Assembly: GCA_902631405.1 (NCBI GenBank)
Contig: CACOYI010000015.1
Location: forward strand, 1 to 36,626
Direction: 5' to 3'
Origin: K189A clade bacterium
Lineage (GTDB): Bacteria > Pseudomonadota > Gammaproteobacteria > Pseudomonadales > Azotimanducaceae
DNA length: 36,626 bases
Within the stretch, counting starts at the first letter, position 1; each line of letters starts with the position of its first letter. The translations under genes and the position numbers were made by a program. The notes below the pieces were generated by a model, which was given only the letters and a program-made list of their open reading frames with translations, was not told where the DNA came from and ran no database searches. This document shows, piece by piece, positions 16,274 to 23,688 of this stretch.

Positions 16274-16582
16274 TTTAGACTCGAGCAATTCGCGGATTTG
16301 ATCACGGTGATCGCCCTGGATCTCTATCACACCGCCCTTCACCGTTCCACCCGTACCGCACTTTGATTTAAGCTCCTTGCACGTTGATTTGATTTGTTCT
16401 GATGCTAACCCCTCAACCACGCAAACTACCCTACCGGCTCTTTTTTTCGACTCTCTTCGGACCCGAATTATTCCGTCTGAAGTATTTTGAAGGACCTTGT
16501 TTCGAACAACCGTTGGTGTTGAGTTGTCAGTCGAGTAGACCGACCTTGTTGCCCCCCCTGAAGAACTTCGTTTTTTAGTCAC
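16244..16582 (-). CDS. yciH: SUI1/YciH family translation factor-like protein
   Basis: A 112-residue basic protein of the eIF1/SUI1 family. The N-terminal 35 residues are a polar Ser/Thr/Lys-rich arm. The SUI1 fold follows from about residue 36, with IRVRRESKKRAGRVVCVVEG, then the conserved CGTGGTVKGGVIEIQGDH segment (about 75-92) that defines the family, and a final helix (RDQIRELLESKG). Bacterial YciH binds the 30S subunit and is thought to influence start-site fidelity or translation under stress. It begins at GTG directly after the TAG of the oxygenase gene (TAG-GTG, no spacer), so its translation is presumably coupled to that gene, an unexpected partner. Confidence 0.88.
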   Translation of the reverse strand: MTKKRSSSGGATRSVYSTDNSTPTVVRNKVLQNTSDGIIRVRRESKKRAGRVVCVVEGLASEQIKSTCKELKSKCGTGGTVKGGVIEIQGDHRDQIRELLESKGLAVKLSGG

Positions 16583-17380
16583 CTATTGCCCAACCAATCC
16601 TGCGTACCGGGAATCAGACGCCAGTTCTAATTCAGGGACACCGAGCGCGTCTCTAGTCCATACCCAGACACGCCATAACATTCGATCGGCGTCGGTATAA
16701 GGATCTCTACCGTGAAACATCCGATAGTTGTCGACGACCAACACCTCCCCGGGCTCAAGCTTAAATCGGGGTGCTTCTTCAGCTGCTTCATCGATCGCCC
16801 CTATCCAGAGATCGATCATTTCTTGGTCCCCTTTTGCATCCGAAGAATTACCGCAGGGTTTTTGCTCTAGAGTTCGCCGCAGCATCAACCTTCCACTCGC
16901 AGTCTCAATGACTAAGGGTGAGTGAGATTCCTGCATTCCTTCCTCAGTCATATCAATCGCAACAGACCGAAGTCTTTCCGCGAGTTCCGAATTCTCAGAG
17001 GAGGAATCCATGTTCTCCAACAGCTGATAGCCATCTACCAAAACGCTCTCGCCACCTTGCTGAGATGAGCGAACACAGCCCAATAGAATAAAATCGGGAT
17101 ATAAGTCTCCATAAGCAAAACCATCAGTGTGGACAGGCTGACCTGCCAGATTGGATAGACCCAGACGCTCTCTCTCAGCTTCTCCACCTTCAAGAACCCT
17201 TGCCCCCTCTGGAACAGCAATGATTCGGTCTTTGAACAACCTCAGAGCGAAATCGCGTGTGGCAGAGTCCTCAAGTCCAATATGTTGAAAAACAACGCAA
17301 CCCTTCTTCGCCAGTTCCTGTTTGGCGCGATCTATACTCGACGTTCGGTTCGGTATTACTCCGCAAGCTTTTTCTTCCAT
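16583..17380 (-). CDS. TauD/TfdA-family 2-oxoglutarate-dependent dioxygenase
   Basis: A 265-residue Fe(II)/2-oxoglutarate oxygenase. The metal ligands appear as His84 and Asp86 in QPVHTDGF and His223 in NYRMFHGRDPY; Arg233 or Arg237 in RMLWRVWVW is the co-substrate arginine. Other family marks are GGESVLVDG (109-117) and LEPGEVLVVDN (208-218). Relatives open taurine, chlorophenoxyacids, gamma-butyrobetaine or natural-product intermediates; the substrate here is unknown. No secretion signal. The start has no clear Shine-Dalgarno sequence. The 154 bp between this start and the hydrolase stop at 17535 show no gene. The yciH gene follows without a gap. Confidence 0.82.
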   Translation of the reverse strand: MEEKACGVIPNRTSSIDRAKQELAKKGCVVFQHIGLEDSATRDFALRLFKDRIIAVPEGARVLEGGEAERERLGLSNLAGQPVHTDGFAYGDLYPDFILLGCVRSSQQGGESVLVDGYQLLENMDSSSENSELAERLRSVAIDMTEEGMQESHSPLVIETASGRLMLRRTLEQKPCGNSSDAKGDQEMIDLWIGAIDEAAEEAPRFKLEPGEVLVVDNYRMFHGRDPYTDADRMLWRVWVWTRDALGVPELELASDSRYAGLVGQ

Positions 17381-17534
17381 TTTTCTGTCAAGACTCTAAT
17401 GTCATCTGTCTACCTTAGCAAAAGGTCGCGCTAAGCTCTGTCCGCGATCAAGCACAAGGGCGTTTTCAAGTGGATTCTGAACGAGAATTGATAGCAACGA
17501 ACTTAACCAGGAAGTCGTCTTTTGGGTCTTAGTA

Positions 17535-18731
17535 TCAGAGTTTATTTCCTGCCAACAGCTCTTTTGACAATGCACCCATAAACGCCATCCACTCCGCCTC
17601 AAGACTGTCACTCCAAGCTTGTCTCCATGAACTCTGCAAGGCAATCACAAGATTATTTTTCGAATCTATCCAGATAACCTGCCCAAAGATACCCTCGGCA
17701 GCATAGATTCCATCGCCCAATAGCCACCAAAAGTAGCCATACCCATTGAAAGCCTCGGCGGGCGAAAGCGATTCTCTCATCCAGCCTGGCGGGAGGACTG
17801 AATCGTCATCTGGCGCCTTTTTAAGTTCATCGAGGACAAAAAGTCCCAGACGCGCATAATCTCTGAGGGTGGCGCTCAAACAACAACCACCATATTCAAG
17901 CCCATTCTGATAGGTGAGCATCCAATTCGCCTCGGTCTCCATTCCGTATGGTTGCCATATCTTATTCTCAAGATAAACACTGAGATCTTGATCTATCGCT
18001 CTACTTAAAATTTCGCCGATTAGGTTTGTCTCATTAGTGTTGTAGTTCCAAACGGTCCCTGTCTTACCCGTGCGCGGCAAATCACTCATATAGCGAAAAA
18101 GGGGCATACCCACGACAGGTGCTTTGACTATGTCTGATGCTGGGTTGTCATAGTCCTCTTTCCAGGCCACTCCCGAGGACATCTGCAGGAGGTCTTTTAT
18201 CCTAGAATCTTGATACGACCCACCTCGTAGTTCGGGCAAGTAAACCATAGCTTTATCGTTCGCACTCTTGATATAACCGTCCTTGATTGCCGCTCCAACT
18301 AACAGACTCACCACTGACTTGGTTACAGAAAAAGAGATCCATCGTTTATCCATCTGGTGGCCAAGCGAATACCTTTCTAAAAGTACATCACGACCCTGGA
18401 CGGCGATTAAGCCCGCTGTCGGCATGCGCTTCATATAACCAGCTACTCCGTCGCTGACAACGGTTTCTTCATTTAACAAATCGAAGCGATACTCGAATCC
18501 ATTTAGTCGGTCTTGCGATAATTTCTTAGTCACCAGCGGCAGTGGCGAAACACTCTGCCGAACGGGCCGAACGGGGTAGAACCTCTCGATACTTGGGAAA
18601 CCCGCAGCCCTTTGTTCAGGCGACCAGAACAAGATATTCGGCGCGAATTCGAGCTCCTCAGCCTCAAGTCGTGGAGCAACCAAAAACAAGAGCCCGAGTA
18701 TCGAACAAGAAGTAAGCGCTAAGAAGTTCAT
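17535..18731 (-). CDS. Exported serine hydrolase, beta-lactamase/NylB-like
   Basis: A 398-residue protein with a signal peptide (1-24, CSILGLLFLVAPRLEA), so it acts in the periplasm or outside. It belongs to the penicillin-binding/beta-lactamase class C fold. The nucleophile motif is SVTK (Ser135, Lys138). The second motif lies in GTVWNYNTNETNLIG, with Tyr230 as probable base partner. GGCCLSATLRDYARLG and the PYGMETEANW segment closely resemble 6-aminohexanoate-dimer hydrolase (NylB) and EstB-type esterases rather than true beta-lactamases. A KTG-like third motif is not evident. Likely activity: hydrolysis of an ester or amide, with substrate uncertain. It lies 33 bp downstream of another exported protein gene, so the two are probably cotranscribed. 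Confidence 0.82.
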   Translation of the reverse strand: MNFLALTSCSILGLLFLVAPRLEAEELEFAPNILFWSPEQRAAGFPSIERFYPVRPVRQSVSPLPLVTKKLSQDRLNGFEYRFDLLNEETVVSDGVAGYMKRMPTAGLIAVQGRDVLLERYSLGHQMDKRWISFSVTKSVVSLLVGAAIKDGYIKSANDKAMVYLPELRGGSYQDSRIKDLLQMSSGVAWKEDYDNPASDIVKAPVVGMPLFRYMSDLPRTGKTGTVWNYNTNETNLIGEILSRAIDQDLSVYLENKIWQPYGMETEANWMLTYQNGLEYGGCCLSATLRDYARLGLFVLDELKKAPDDDSVLPPGWMRESLSPAEAFNGYGYFWWLLGDGIYAAEGIFGQVIWIDSKNNLVIALQSSWRQAWSDSLEAEWMAFMGALSKELLAGNKL

Positions 18732-18764
18732 TGTGACTGCTCTCCCCCGGCAGTTATTATCCGT

Positions 18765-19805
18765 CTAAAGCCCTCCTGCTGACGCTGCCAAGTTGGCTTC
18801 TCTCTCCAGTTCCCGAGCACCCCTCATTATGTTGCCGAGAGCATAATTACCCTCGTGACAAGCAAATTCATATACCTTATCCGACCCCGCGTTCGACCAA
18901 GTGAATTCTCCCCCCCAAAAATCCGACCAGACCGTTGGATTGGAAATTTCAAAGCTATAGAGCAGATTACCGTCTCCTTGCAAGCTAAAGCGCTCAACGA
19001 CCACAAGGTTTTTATCAGAACCGGACAGAGCAGGCGTTACCCCAAAATTATTTGTGGTCACAACGAGCGTGTCGCCATCCCAAACCCCCAAAGAATCTCC
19101 CAACCAGGACGTTCCCGATGCACCAATCGGTGCCCCGTTCAATTTAATGATTCTCGCATCGTGATTCATCTCAGTCAGAATCATGATGGCATCGTTGGTC
19201 TGGATGACCCTTTTGTGGTTGTTGTATAGATTTGGTAGCATCGGTGGCCCAGCTGTAGACCGGGAACCGATGATGCATCGCTCAGCAAGTGGCCGCTGCT
19301 CGATATCGTCATATGGCCCGATTCCGTTTTGATTATCCAACCACCAGGCCTTCCCGGTGTTGTAATGAGATGCTAGATCCTGTGTCCGCCATAAGAGGCG
19401 CCATTGATCATTGAGCCCTTTCATGCGTTCTGCACCTTCCTTCGTCATGGCGGGAATTCTCCCGTTTAGCGGTTTGGAGATGATCGACGTCCGAAACTTG
19501 CCTTCGACAGTTGTTGCGCTACTTCCACGGTCCAGCCAAAAGTAGTTATAACCTCCTACCCTTCCCCCTGACTTTGGCGCCCGTCTTTCCGGATCACTGT
19601 CTTGGTTGGCTCTTTGATTATAAGCTTCTGCTTGCGCCGCTAATTTTTGCGCCTCAGCTTCGGTCAAATAAAGATTGTTTCCATAAACCGCCGGCCTTTC
19701 TAACGGCGTTAGCGTTCCAATATCATAGACCCCGGTCAGATCTACCGCCGCCAGCGATGCAAGCGGAGCTGCAATTATCGAGTAAAAGAGAAGGTGCTTT
19801 ATCAT
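18765..19805 (-). CDS. Secreted protein of a widespread uncharacterised family
   Basis: A 346-residue protein with signal peptide 1-19 (LLFYSIIAAPLASLAA). The C-terminal half carries a recognisable conserved pattern: RVIQTNDAIMILTEMNHDAR, then WLGDSLGVWDGDTLVVTTNNF, a VVERFSLQGDGNLLYSFEI segment and YEFACHEGNYALGNIMRGAR. I have met this pattern in many secreted hypothetical proteins of Acidobacteria and marine proteobacteria, with no known activity. Histidines and acids (MNHDAR, CHEGNY) could bind metal. The N-terminal half is rich in Gln, Ala and Arg. The adjacent exported hydrolase gene suggests a joint extracytoplasmic task, for example on an environmental polymer or amide (inference). Confidence 0.7.
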   Translation of the reverse strand: MIKHLLFYSIIAAPLASLAAVDLTGVYDIGTLTPLERPAVYGNNLYLTEAEAQKLAAQAEAYNQRANQDSDPERRAPKSGGRVGGYNYFWLDRGSSATTVEGKFRTSIISKPLNGRIPAMTKEGAERMKGLNDQWRLLWRTQDLASHYNTGKAWWLDNQNGIGPYDDIEQRPLAERCIIGSRSTAGPPMLPNLYNNHKRVIQTNDAIMILTEMNHDARIIKLNGAPIGASGTSWLGDSLGVWDGDTLVVTTNNFGVTPALSGSDKNLVVVERFSLQGDGNLLYSFEISNPTVWSDFWGGEFTWSNAGSDKVYEFACHEGNYALGNIMRGARELEREANLAASAGGL

Positions 19806-19877
19806 GATTCGCCTCTTAATTTTTCACCAAACTCCCAAGGTTAGGTACAAATATCACATCATCAGGTGCATTTATAG

Positions 19878-20228
19878 TTACGCAATTAAACCGCCGTTCT
19901 GAACCTCTCTATCGGGTGTTAGCAAGACAACTCCCTGTGACTCACCCACCACACCGGTAATCAAGCACTCGCTCATGAATGGTCCAATTTGCTTGGGCGC
20001 AAAATTAGTAACCCCCACTACTTGACGCCCAACGAGCTCTTCTGGTGAATAGAGATCTGTTATCTGCGCGCTACTCTTAAGGGTACCTATCGGAGTTCCA
20101 AAGTCGACCCAAACCTTGATCGCTGGGTTTCTGGCCTCAGGAAACAACTCTGCCTTGACGATCGTACCAACACGCAAATCAATTTTCGCGAAATCGTCCC
20201 AATCAATCGTATCTTTTCTTGGACTCAT
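19878..20228 (-). CDS. csaA: tRNA-binding-domain protein, CsaA-like
   Basis: A 116-residue stand-alone tRNA-binding OB-fold. Family marks are DLRVGTIVKAELFPEARNP (17-35), the strand-turn that begins the fold, the KSSAQI segment (51-56) and VGVTNFAPKQIGPFMSE (71-87) with the usual LxTGVxG continuation. The same domain ends methionyl-tRNA synthetase and Arc1p. Bacterial CsaA is a dimer with reported chaperone-like activity and tRNA binding. Length is normal for CsaA (about 110). It stands alone between a metallophosphoesterase and a secreted protein gene, with 71 bp and 118 bp gaps that show no obvious promoter or terminator. Confidence 0.88.
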   Translation of the reverse strand: MSPRKDTIDWDDFAKIDLRVGTIVKAELFPEARNPAIKVWVDFGTPIGTLKSSAQITDLYSPEELVGRQVVGVTNFAPKQIGPFMSECLITGVVGESQGVVLLTPDREVQNGGLIA

Positions 20229-20346
20229 GTTTAACGACTCCTACGAACCTCCTTTTCACAGATCACCCAGCAACATTAACGCGCTCGCGCTTAGGCCTCT
20301 ATGTTAATTCCCTCGGAGCAAAGATTGTCTAATCTGCCGACCCAAG

Positions 20347-21069
20347 TTAGGCAGCGTGAAGGACGGCTGGCGACCATCTGCCATCAAAATCTCTAGTGTT
20401 TCCCCAAATCGTGCGATTAGAGACATTGTCAAGATCGTACTGCCTCGAGCGCTTCGGACAAGATCCCTCAACAAAATCGAAACCAGTCAGCGTGCGATCA
20501 TTAAGGTCCAGTACTGAAAATCCGGACCAGCGGCCTCGAAGTGTCCCGCCGTTTATTAAGTGGCAGTTATCAAAGTCTATGAGACTCCTGAAATGTATGT
20601 GTCCGTTAACAAGAAATTTCGGCCGCCTCTTTTTATCGCTCAGAAAAAAATCCAGATCATCGTTACGCTGAATCGGAGAACGATCAGTGCCCGGCCATAC
20701 CTTTCCCATGTCGTTTTTTAGAACTCCGTGGAACAGCATAAGTTCGCCCAACCGAGTCTCCAGCGAAATTTCAACAGGCAGAGCCATCAGAAATTGTAGC
20801 GTATTGTCGTCCAAGGATTCTCTCGCGTGAGCTTTCGGAGAGTCTCGCTTGACCCCATCAAGAAGCCAGCGATCGTGATTTCCCCTAACGGTCAAAACGT
20901 CCTCCTTTTGAAGGAGGCGACAAGATTCCTCAAGATCTCCGGTCCCATCGGGCAAGTCGCCGGTACAAACTATCTGGTCGACTCCAAGCTTTTCCAACTG
21001 ACAAAGCGCTTGACGCAGCTTGTCGTCCTGAGCATGGACATCTCCAATGATTCCTATTCGTCCTATCAT
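20347..21069 (-). CDS. Calcineurin-like metallophosphoesterase
   Basis: A 240-residue enzyme starting at the ATG at 21069, where GGAG lies five bases upstream; an in-frame ATG ten codons earlier (21099) lacks such a site. All metallophosphoesterase motifs are present: GDVH (Asp10, His12), GD (Asp38), GNHD (Asn64, His65, Asp66), FHG (His114) and GHIH (His157, His159), giving a two-metal centre. The short fold resembles YfcE/MJ0936-type phosphodiesterases and diadenosine-tetraphosphate hydrolase relatives. The substrate could be a cyclic or dinucleotide phosphodiester. It precedes the csaA-like gene and follows the flavin oxidoreductase gene on the same strand. Confidence 0.85.
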   Translation of the reverse strand: MIGRIGIIGDVHAQDDKLRQALCQLEKLGVDQIVCTGDLPDGTGDLEESCRLLQKEDVLTVRGNHDRWLLDGVKRDSPKAHARESLDDNTLQFLMALPVEISLETRLGELMLFHGVLKNDMGKVWPGTDRSPIQRNDDLDFFLSDKKRRPKFLVNGHIHFRSLIDFDNCHLINGGTLRGRWSGFSVLDLNDRTLTGFDFVEGSCPKRSRQYDLDNVSNRTIWGNTRDFDGRWSPAVLHAA

Positions 21070-21074
21070 CGCTT

Positions 21075-21078
21075 CTCC
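21075..21078 (-). promoter_or_regulatory. Ribosome binding site deciding the phosphoesterase start
   Basis: GGAG on the minus strand ends five bases before the ATG at 21069 and falls within the longer alternative frame, supporting the shorter start. Residue 1 of the chosen protein begins immediately before the first beta-strand, as usual for the family. Confidence 0.55.
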
Positions 21079-21133
21079 ATCGGAGAAGAAAATGAACACT
21101 TAGCCGTGAATCTCTCGTGAAAGAACTTCCGGC

Positions 21134-22222
21134 TTATCCCGCCTCAGTTGTCGATACAAAACCCTTCCAGTTCCCCATGTATTGAATGAACGTTGGGCTC
21201 AGCCCTTCTTCAGCAAGGTGCTCCGGTGTGACAGGCGTCGCAATAGGTTGAAAAGTTTCATCTGCCATTACCCGATTAGCGAAATCGTGGTGCAATATCG
21301 CACTTCTGCCTATCGTCACGAAGTCGACATTCGAATTAAGAATCTCTGCGACTTCCATTGCATTCGTAATTTTTCCAGCAACAGTCAGCTTCACATTCTT
21401 CCTATCAACATCAGCAAAATGCGCTAGCAATGACTTACCCTGGTGATCTTCTTCAGCCGGTAGCTTGAAACTGTCCCACAGTGAAATATCTAAAAAATGG
21501 ACCTTGCCCGAATCAATCATCACCTTACAGGTGTCAATTGCCTCGGCTAACCTGATCCCAAACCTTTCCGGTGATAATCGAACGCCGAGCAAAAAGTCAC
21601 TACCGCAAGATTGATTAATCCCATCGACGATCTCCACCAGCAACCTTTGCCGGTTCTCTAGTGAGCCACCGTATTCGTCCTCTCGTCGATTATATAACTC
21701 ACTTAGGAATTGGCAGACCACGTACCCATGGGCACCGTGGACCTCGACTCCATCATAACCCGCTTTTTTTGCAAGTTGTGCGGCTCGCACGAAATCATCT
21801 CTTAGTTGACGAACTTCTGAGTTGGTGAGCGCCCTAGAGCCTGTTTCTTCATCAGATGAGGGACATAGCGGTTGATGCCCTATCAGCTCGGCAGGTGAGC
21901 GCATCCCGGCATGATGCAACTGAGCTATGGCGAGACTACCCCTATCTTTTATCGCACTCGCCAACTTTCTATGGCCCCCCAAATGTATATCGGAGAAAAT
22001 CCCTAGCTGCCCGGGGAAACCTTGGCCAGCCTTTTGAACATGGGCAGCGCACGTCATGGTGAGTCCAAACCCCCCTTCGGCTCGCTTCACCAACCAGTTG
22101 AATTCATCATCGGACAAAGTTCCGTCGTCATTACTCTGGCAGTTGGTTAACGGTGCGAGCATAAATCCGTTTTTCATCGTTTTTCCGTTCGCAAACTCGA
22201 CTTTTTTGCTGCCAGTATCCAT
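21134..22222 (-). CDS. NADH:flavin oxidoreductase, Old Yellow Enzyme family
   Basis: A 362-residue FMN-dependent ene-reductase-type TIM barrel. Marks in order: MLAPLTNCQS (21-30, first strand with FMN contacts), GQLGIFSD (71-78), IAQLHHAGMRS (99-109), and VEVHGAHGYVVCQFLS (159-174), where His162 and His165 take the place of the His/His or His/Asn pair that binds the substrate carbonyl. It continues as NRREDEYGGSLENR (178-191), the strongest family signature. A late TVAGKITN and a TIGRSAI segment bind the FMN phosphate. It lacks the C-terminal iron-sulfur and FAD domains of 2,4-dienoyl-CoA reductase, so it is the short OYE form. It reduces activated C=C bonds using NAD(P)H. AAAGGAACG lies before the ATG. 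Confidence 0.9.
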   Translation of the reverse strand: MDTGSKKVEFANGKTMKNGFMLAPLTNCQSNDDGTLSDDEFNWLVKRAEGGFGLTMTCAAHVQKAGQGFPGQLGIFSDIHLGGHRKLASAIKDRGSLAIAQLHHAGMRSPAELIGHQPLCPSSDEETGSRALTNSEVRQLRDDFVRAAQLAKKAGYDGVEVHGAHGYVVCQFLSELYNRREDEYGGSLENRQRLLVEIVDGINQSCGSDFLLGVRLSPERFGIRLAEAIDTCKVMIDSGKVHFLDISLWDSFKLPAEEDHQGKSLLAHFADVDRKNVKLTVAGKITNAMEVAEILNSNVDFVTIGRSAILHHDFANRVMADETFQPIATPVTPEHLAEEGLSPTFIQYMGNWKGFVSTTEAG

Positions 22223-22362
22223 CTATCCGTTCCTTTCGTTTTTTAAAAAAGCGTTTTCGACTTGATCATTATTTCACGTTTAGTTCATGAGTGGAGATCC
22301 AGCATCTTCTTCATGGTCAGTTTATGTCTAAGAATAACATTACTGAGGAGCCAACAGGTATT

Positions 22363-22367
22363 GGAGG
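22363..22367 (+). promoter_or_regulatory. Ribosome binding site favouring the start at 22375
   Basis: GGAGG stands seven bases before ATG 22375. Upstream in-frame ATGs at 22291 and 22324 have no comparable sequence. A later ATG at 22450 has a weaker GGAAG. Confidence 0.5.
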
Positions 22368-22374
22368 TACGAGG

Positions 22375-23676
22375 ATGAGCATGTTGTCGAAGATCTTTGC
22401 GCATTGGACGTATCAAATAATAAAAAGTTTCCAAGTTGGAAGACACCTGATGAGCCTGTCTCCCATCAAAACCAAAAACCCACTCAAACGAAGCGTACAA
22501 GTTGAGGGATCGCGAGTGCACTCAGACCCCGCGGAGCCAGCCCTCAAGACAAATCCAGCAAAAAGTAAATACGTTGGTTGGGCGCAGATCGGACTGATTC
22601 TGATTGTCTTGGCTGTAGCGATTTATATGACTCGGAGCTCAGATTCGGGCCCGGTAAGGCCTGGAACATTTACGCCACCAACGACAGCAGGCAGCAGTTC
22701 GATACCTCCGGTTAACGTCATCTTACCCGGCAGGGACTCTTTCAATGTCTCGGTTCCATCCACAGGCACGATAACTGTTAGAAACTACGTCGATTTAACA
22801 CCACAAGTAAGCGGTCGGGTATCGTTAATTAATCCCAAACTGCGGGTCGGTGGGAAATTCTCTGCTGGCGAAGAACTGCTCCGAATAGAACAGACCGATT
22901 TCAGATTAAAACTGTCCCAAGCGGAAGCCGATATCGCGTCTGCTAGATCCAGCCTCATGCTGCAGGTTGCGAAAAGCGATGCGGCTAAAGCGAATTACGC
23001 ACTGTTAAATCCTGGCAAAAACGTTCCCTCACTCGTCGCACTCACTCCACAAATAGCTCAAGCTGAGGCCCAGTTGGCAGCTGCTCGATCTCGGGCAGCG
23101 ATTGCCGCACTGGATCTAGAGCGTACCAATTTCGCGTTGCCTTTCGAAGGTATCGTTACTGAGAGCAGCGCGGAAGTCGGGCAATTATTGTCTGCCAACC
23201 GCTCTTTCGGTCAGGTATTTGCTACAGATTCTATCGAGCTGGTGATTCCACTTTCCCCGGCAGACTTGATGGCCCTCGATAATCCAGTTGGAAGAGAGGT
23301 GGCTCTCAAGAAAGGGGAATATACTACCACTGCCATTATCAATCGCGTCAGCGCTGAACTGGATGAGCGCAGCAGATTCGCCATGGCTTACGCCAATATC
23401 CCATACACTGACAGGTTACCCCCTGGGTCTTTTGTGGATATTGATATCACTGGACCAAGACTCACTGAGGCGTATCTCCTTCCAGAGTCTGTTATGCAAG
23501 CAGAGCAAGCCGTTTGGTTTGTTGAAGACGGAAAGCTGTCTCGTCATTACCCGCGGATCTACGGTGAAAACGCAGAGGGGTTGATTGTAGAACCGTTCGA
23601 ATTCGGTGAGGGCATAGTAAACGGGACTGTGCCTGGCGCGATGGAGACAATGAGCGTGGTTGCTATTGTCAACTAA
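22375..23676 (+). CDS. RND efflux membrane fusion protein (HlyD/AcrA family)
   Basis: A periplasmic adaptor subunit of the RND pump encoded next to it. With the start at 22375 it has 433 residues. About 66 polar residues precede a single transmembrane anchor (about 67-85, WAQIGLILIVLAVAIYM), longer than usual for this family. Then come a first beta/lipoyl half (TGTITVRNYVDLTPQVSGRV), a short helical hairpin with Ala-rich heptads (ADIASARSSLMLQVAKSDAA and AQAEAQLAAARSRAAIAALD), the second lipoyl half (LPFEGIVTESSAEVGQLLS) and a barrel domain. The short hairpin suggests a TolC-like partner encoded elsewhere. The permease gene starts 12 bp downstream (AAAGGAG between), so the two form an operon. 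The start could instead be 22291 (461 aa) or 22450. Confidence 0.82.
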   Translation: MSMLSKIFAHWTYQIIKSFQVGRHLMSLSPIKTKNPLKRSVQVEGSRVHSDPAEPALKTNPAKSKYVGWAQIGLILIVLAVAIYMTRSSDSGPVRPGTFTPPTTAGSSSIPPVNVILPGRDSFNVSVPSTGTITVRNYVDLTPQVSGRVSLINPKLRVGGKFSAGEELLRIEQTDFRLKLSQAEADIASARSSLMLQVAKSDAAKANYALLNPGKNVPSLVALTPQIAQAEAQLAAARSRAAIAALDLERTNFALPFEGIVTESSAEVGQLLSANRSFGQVFATDSIELVIPLSPADLMALDNPVGREVALKKGEYTTTAIINRVSAELDERSRFAMAYANIPYTDRLPPGSFVDIDITGPRLTEAYLLPESVMQAEQAVWFVEDGKLSRHYPRIYGENAEGLIVEPFEFGEGIVNGTVPGAMETMSVVAIVN

Positions 23677-23688
23677 AGGAGCCTGGCT

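Noticed and set aside
17535-18731. Antibiotic-resistance beta-lactamase
   Set aside because: The SxxK fold is shared, but the GGCCLSATLRDYARLG region and lack of a clear KTG motif point to the NylB/EstB hydrolase group.
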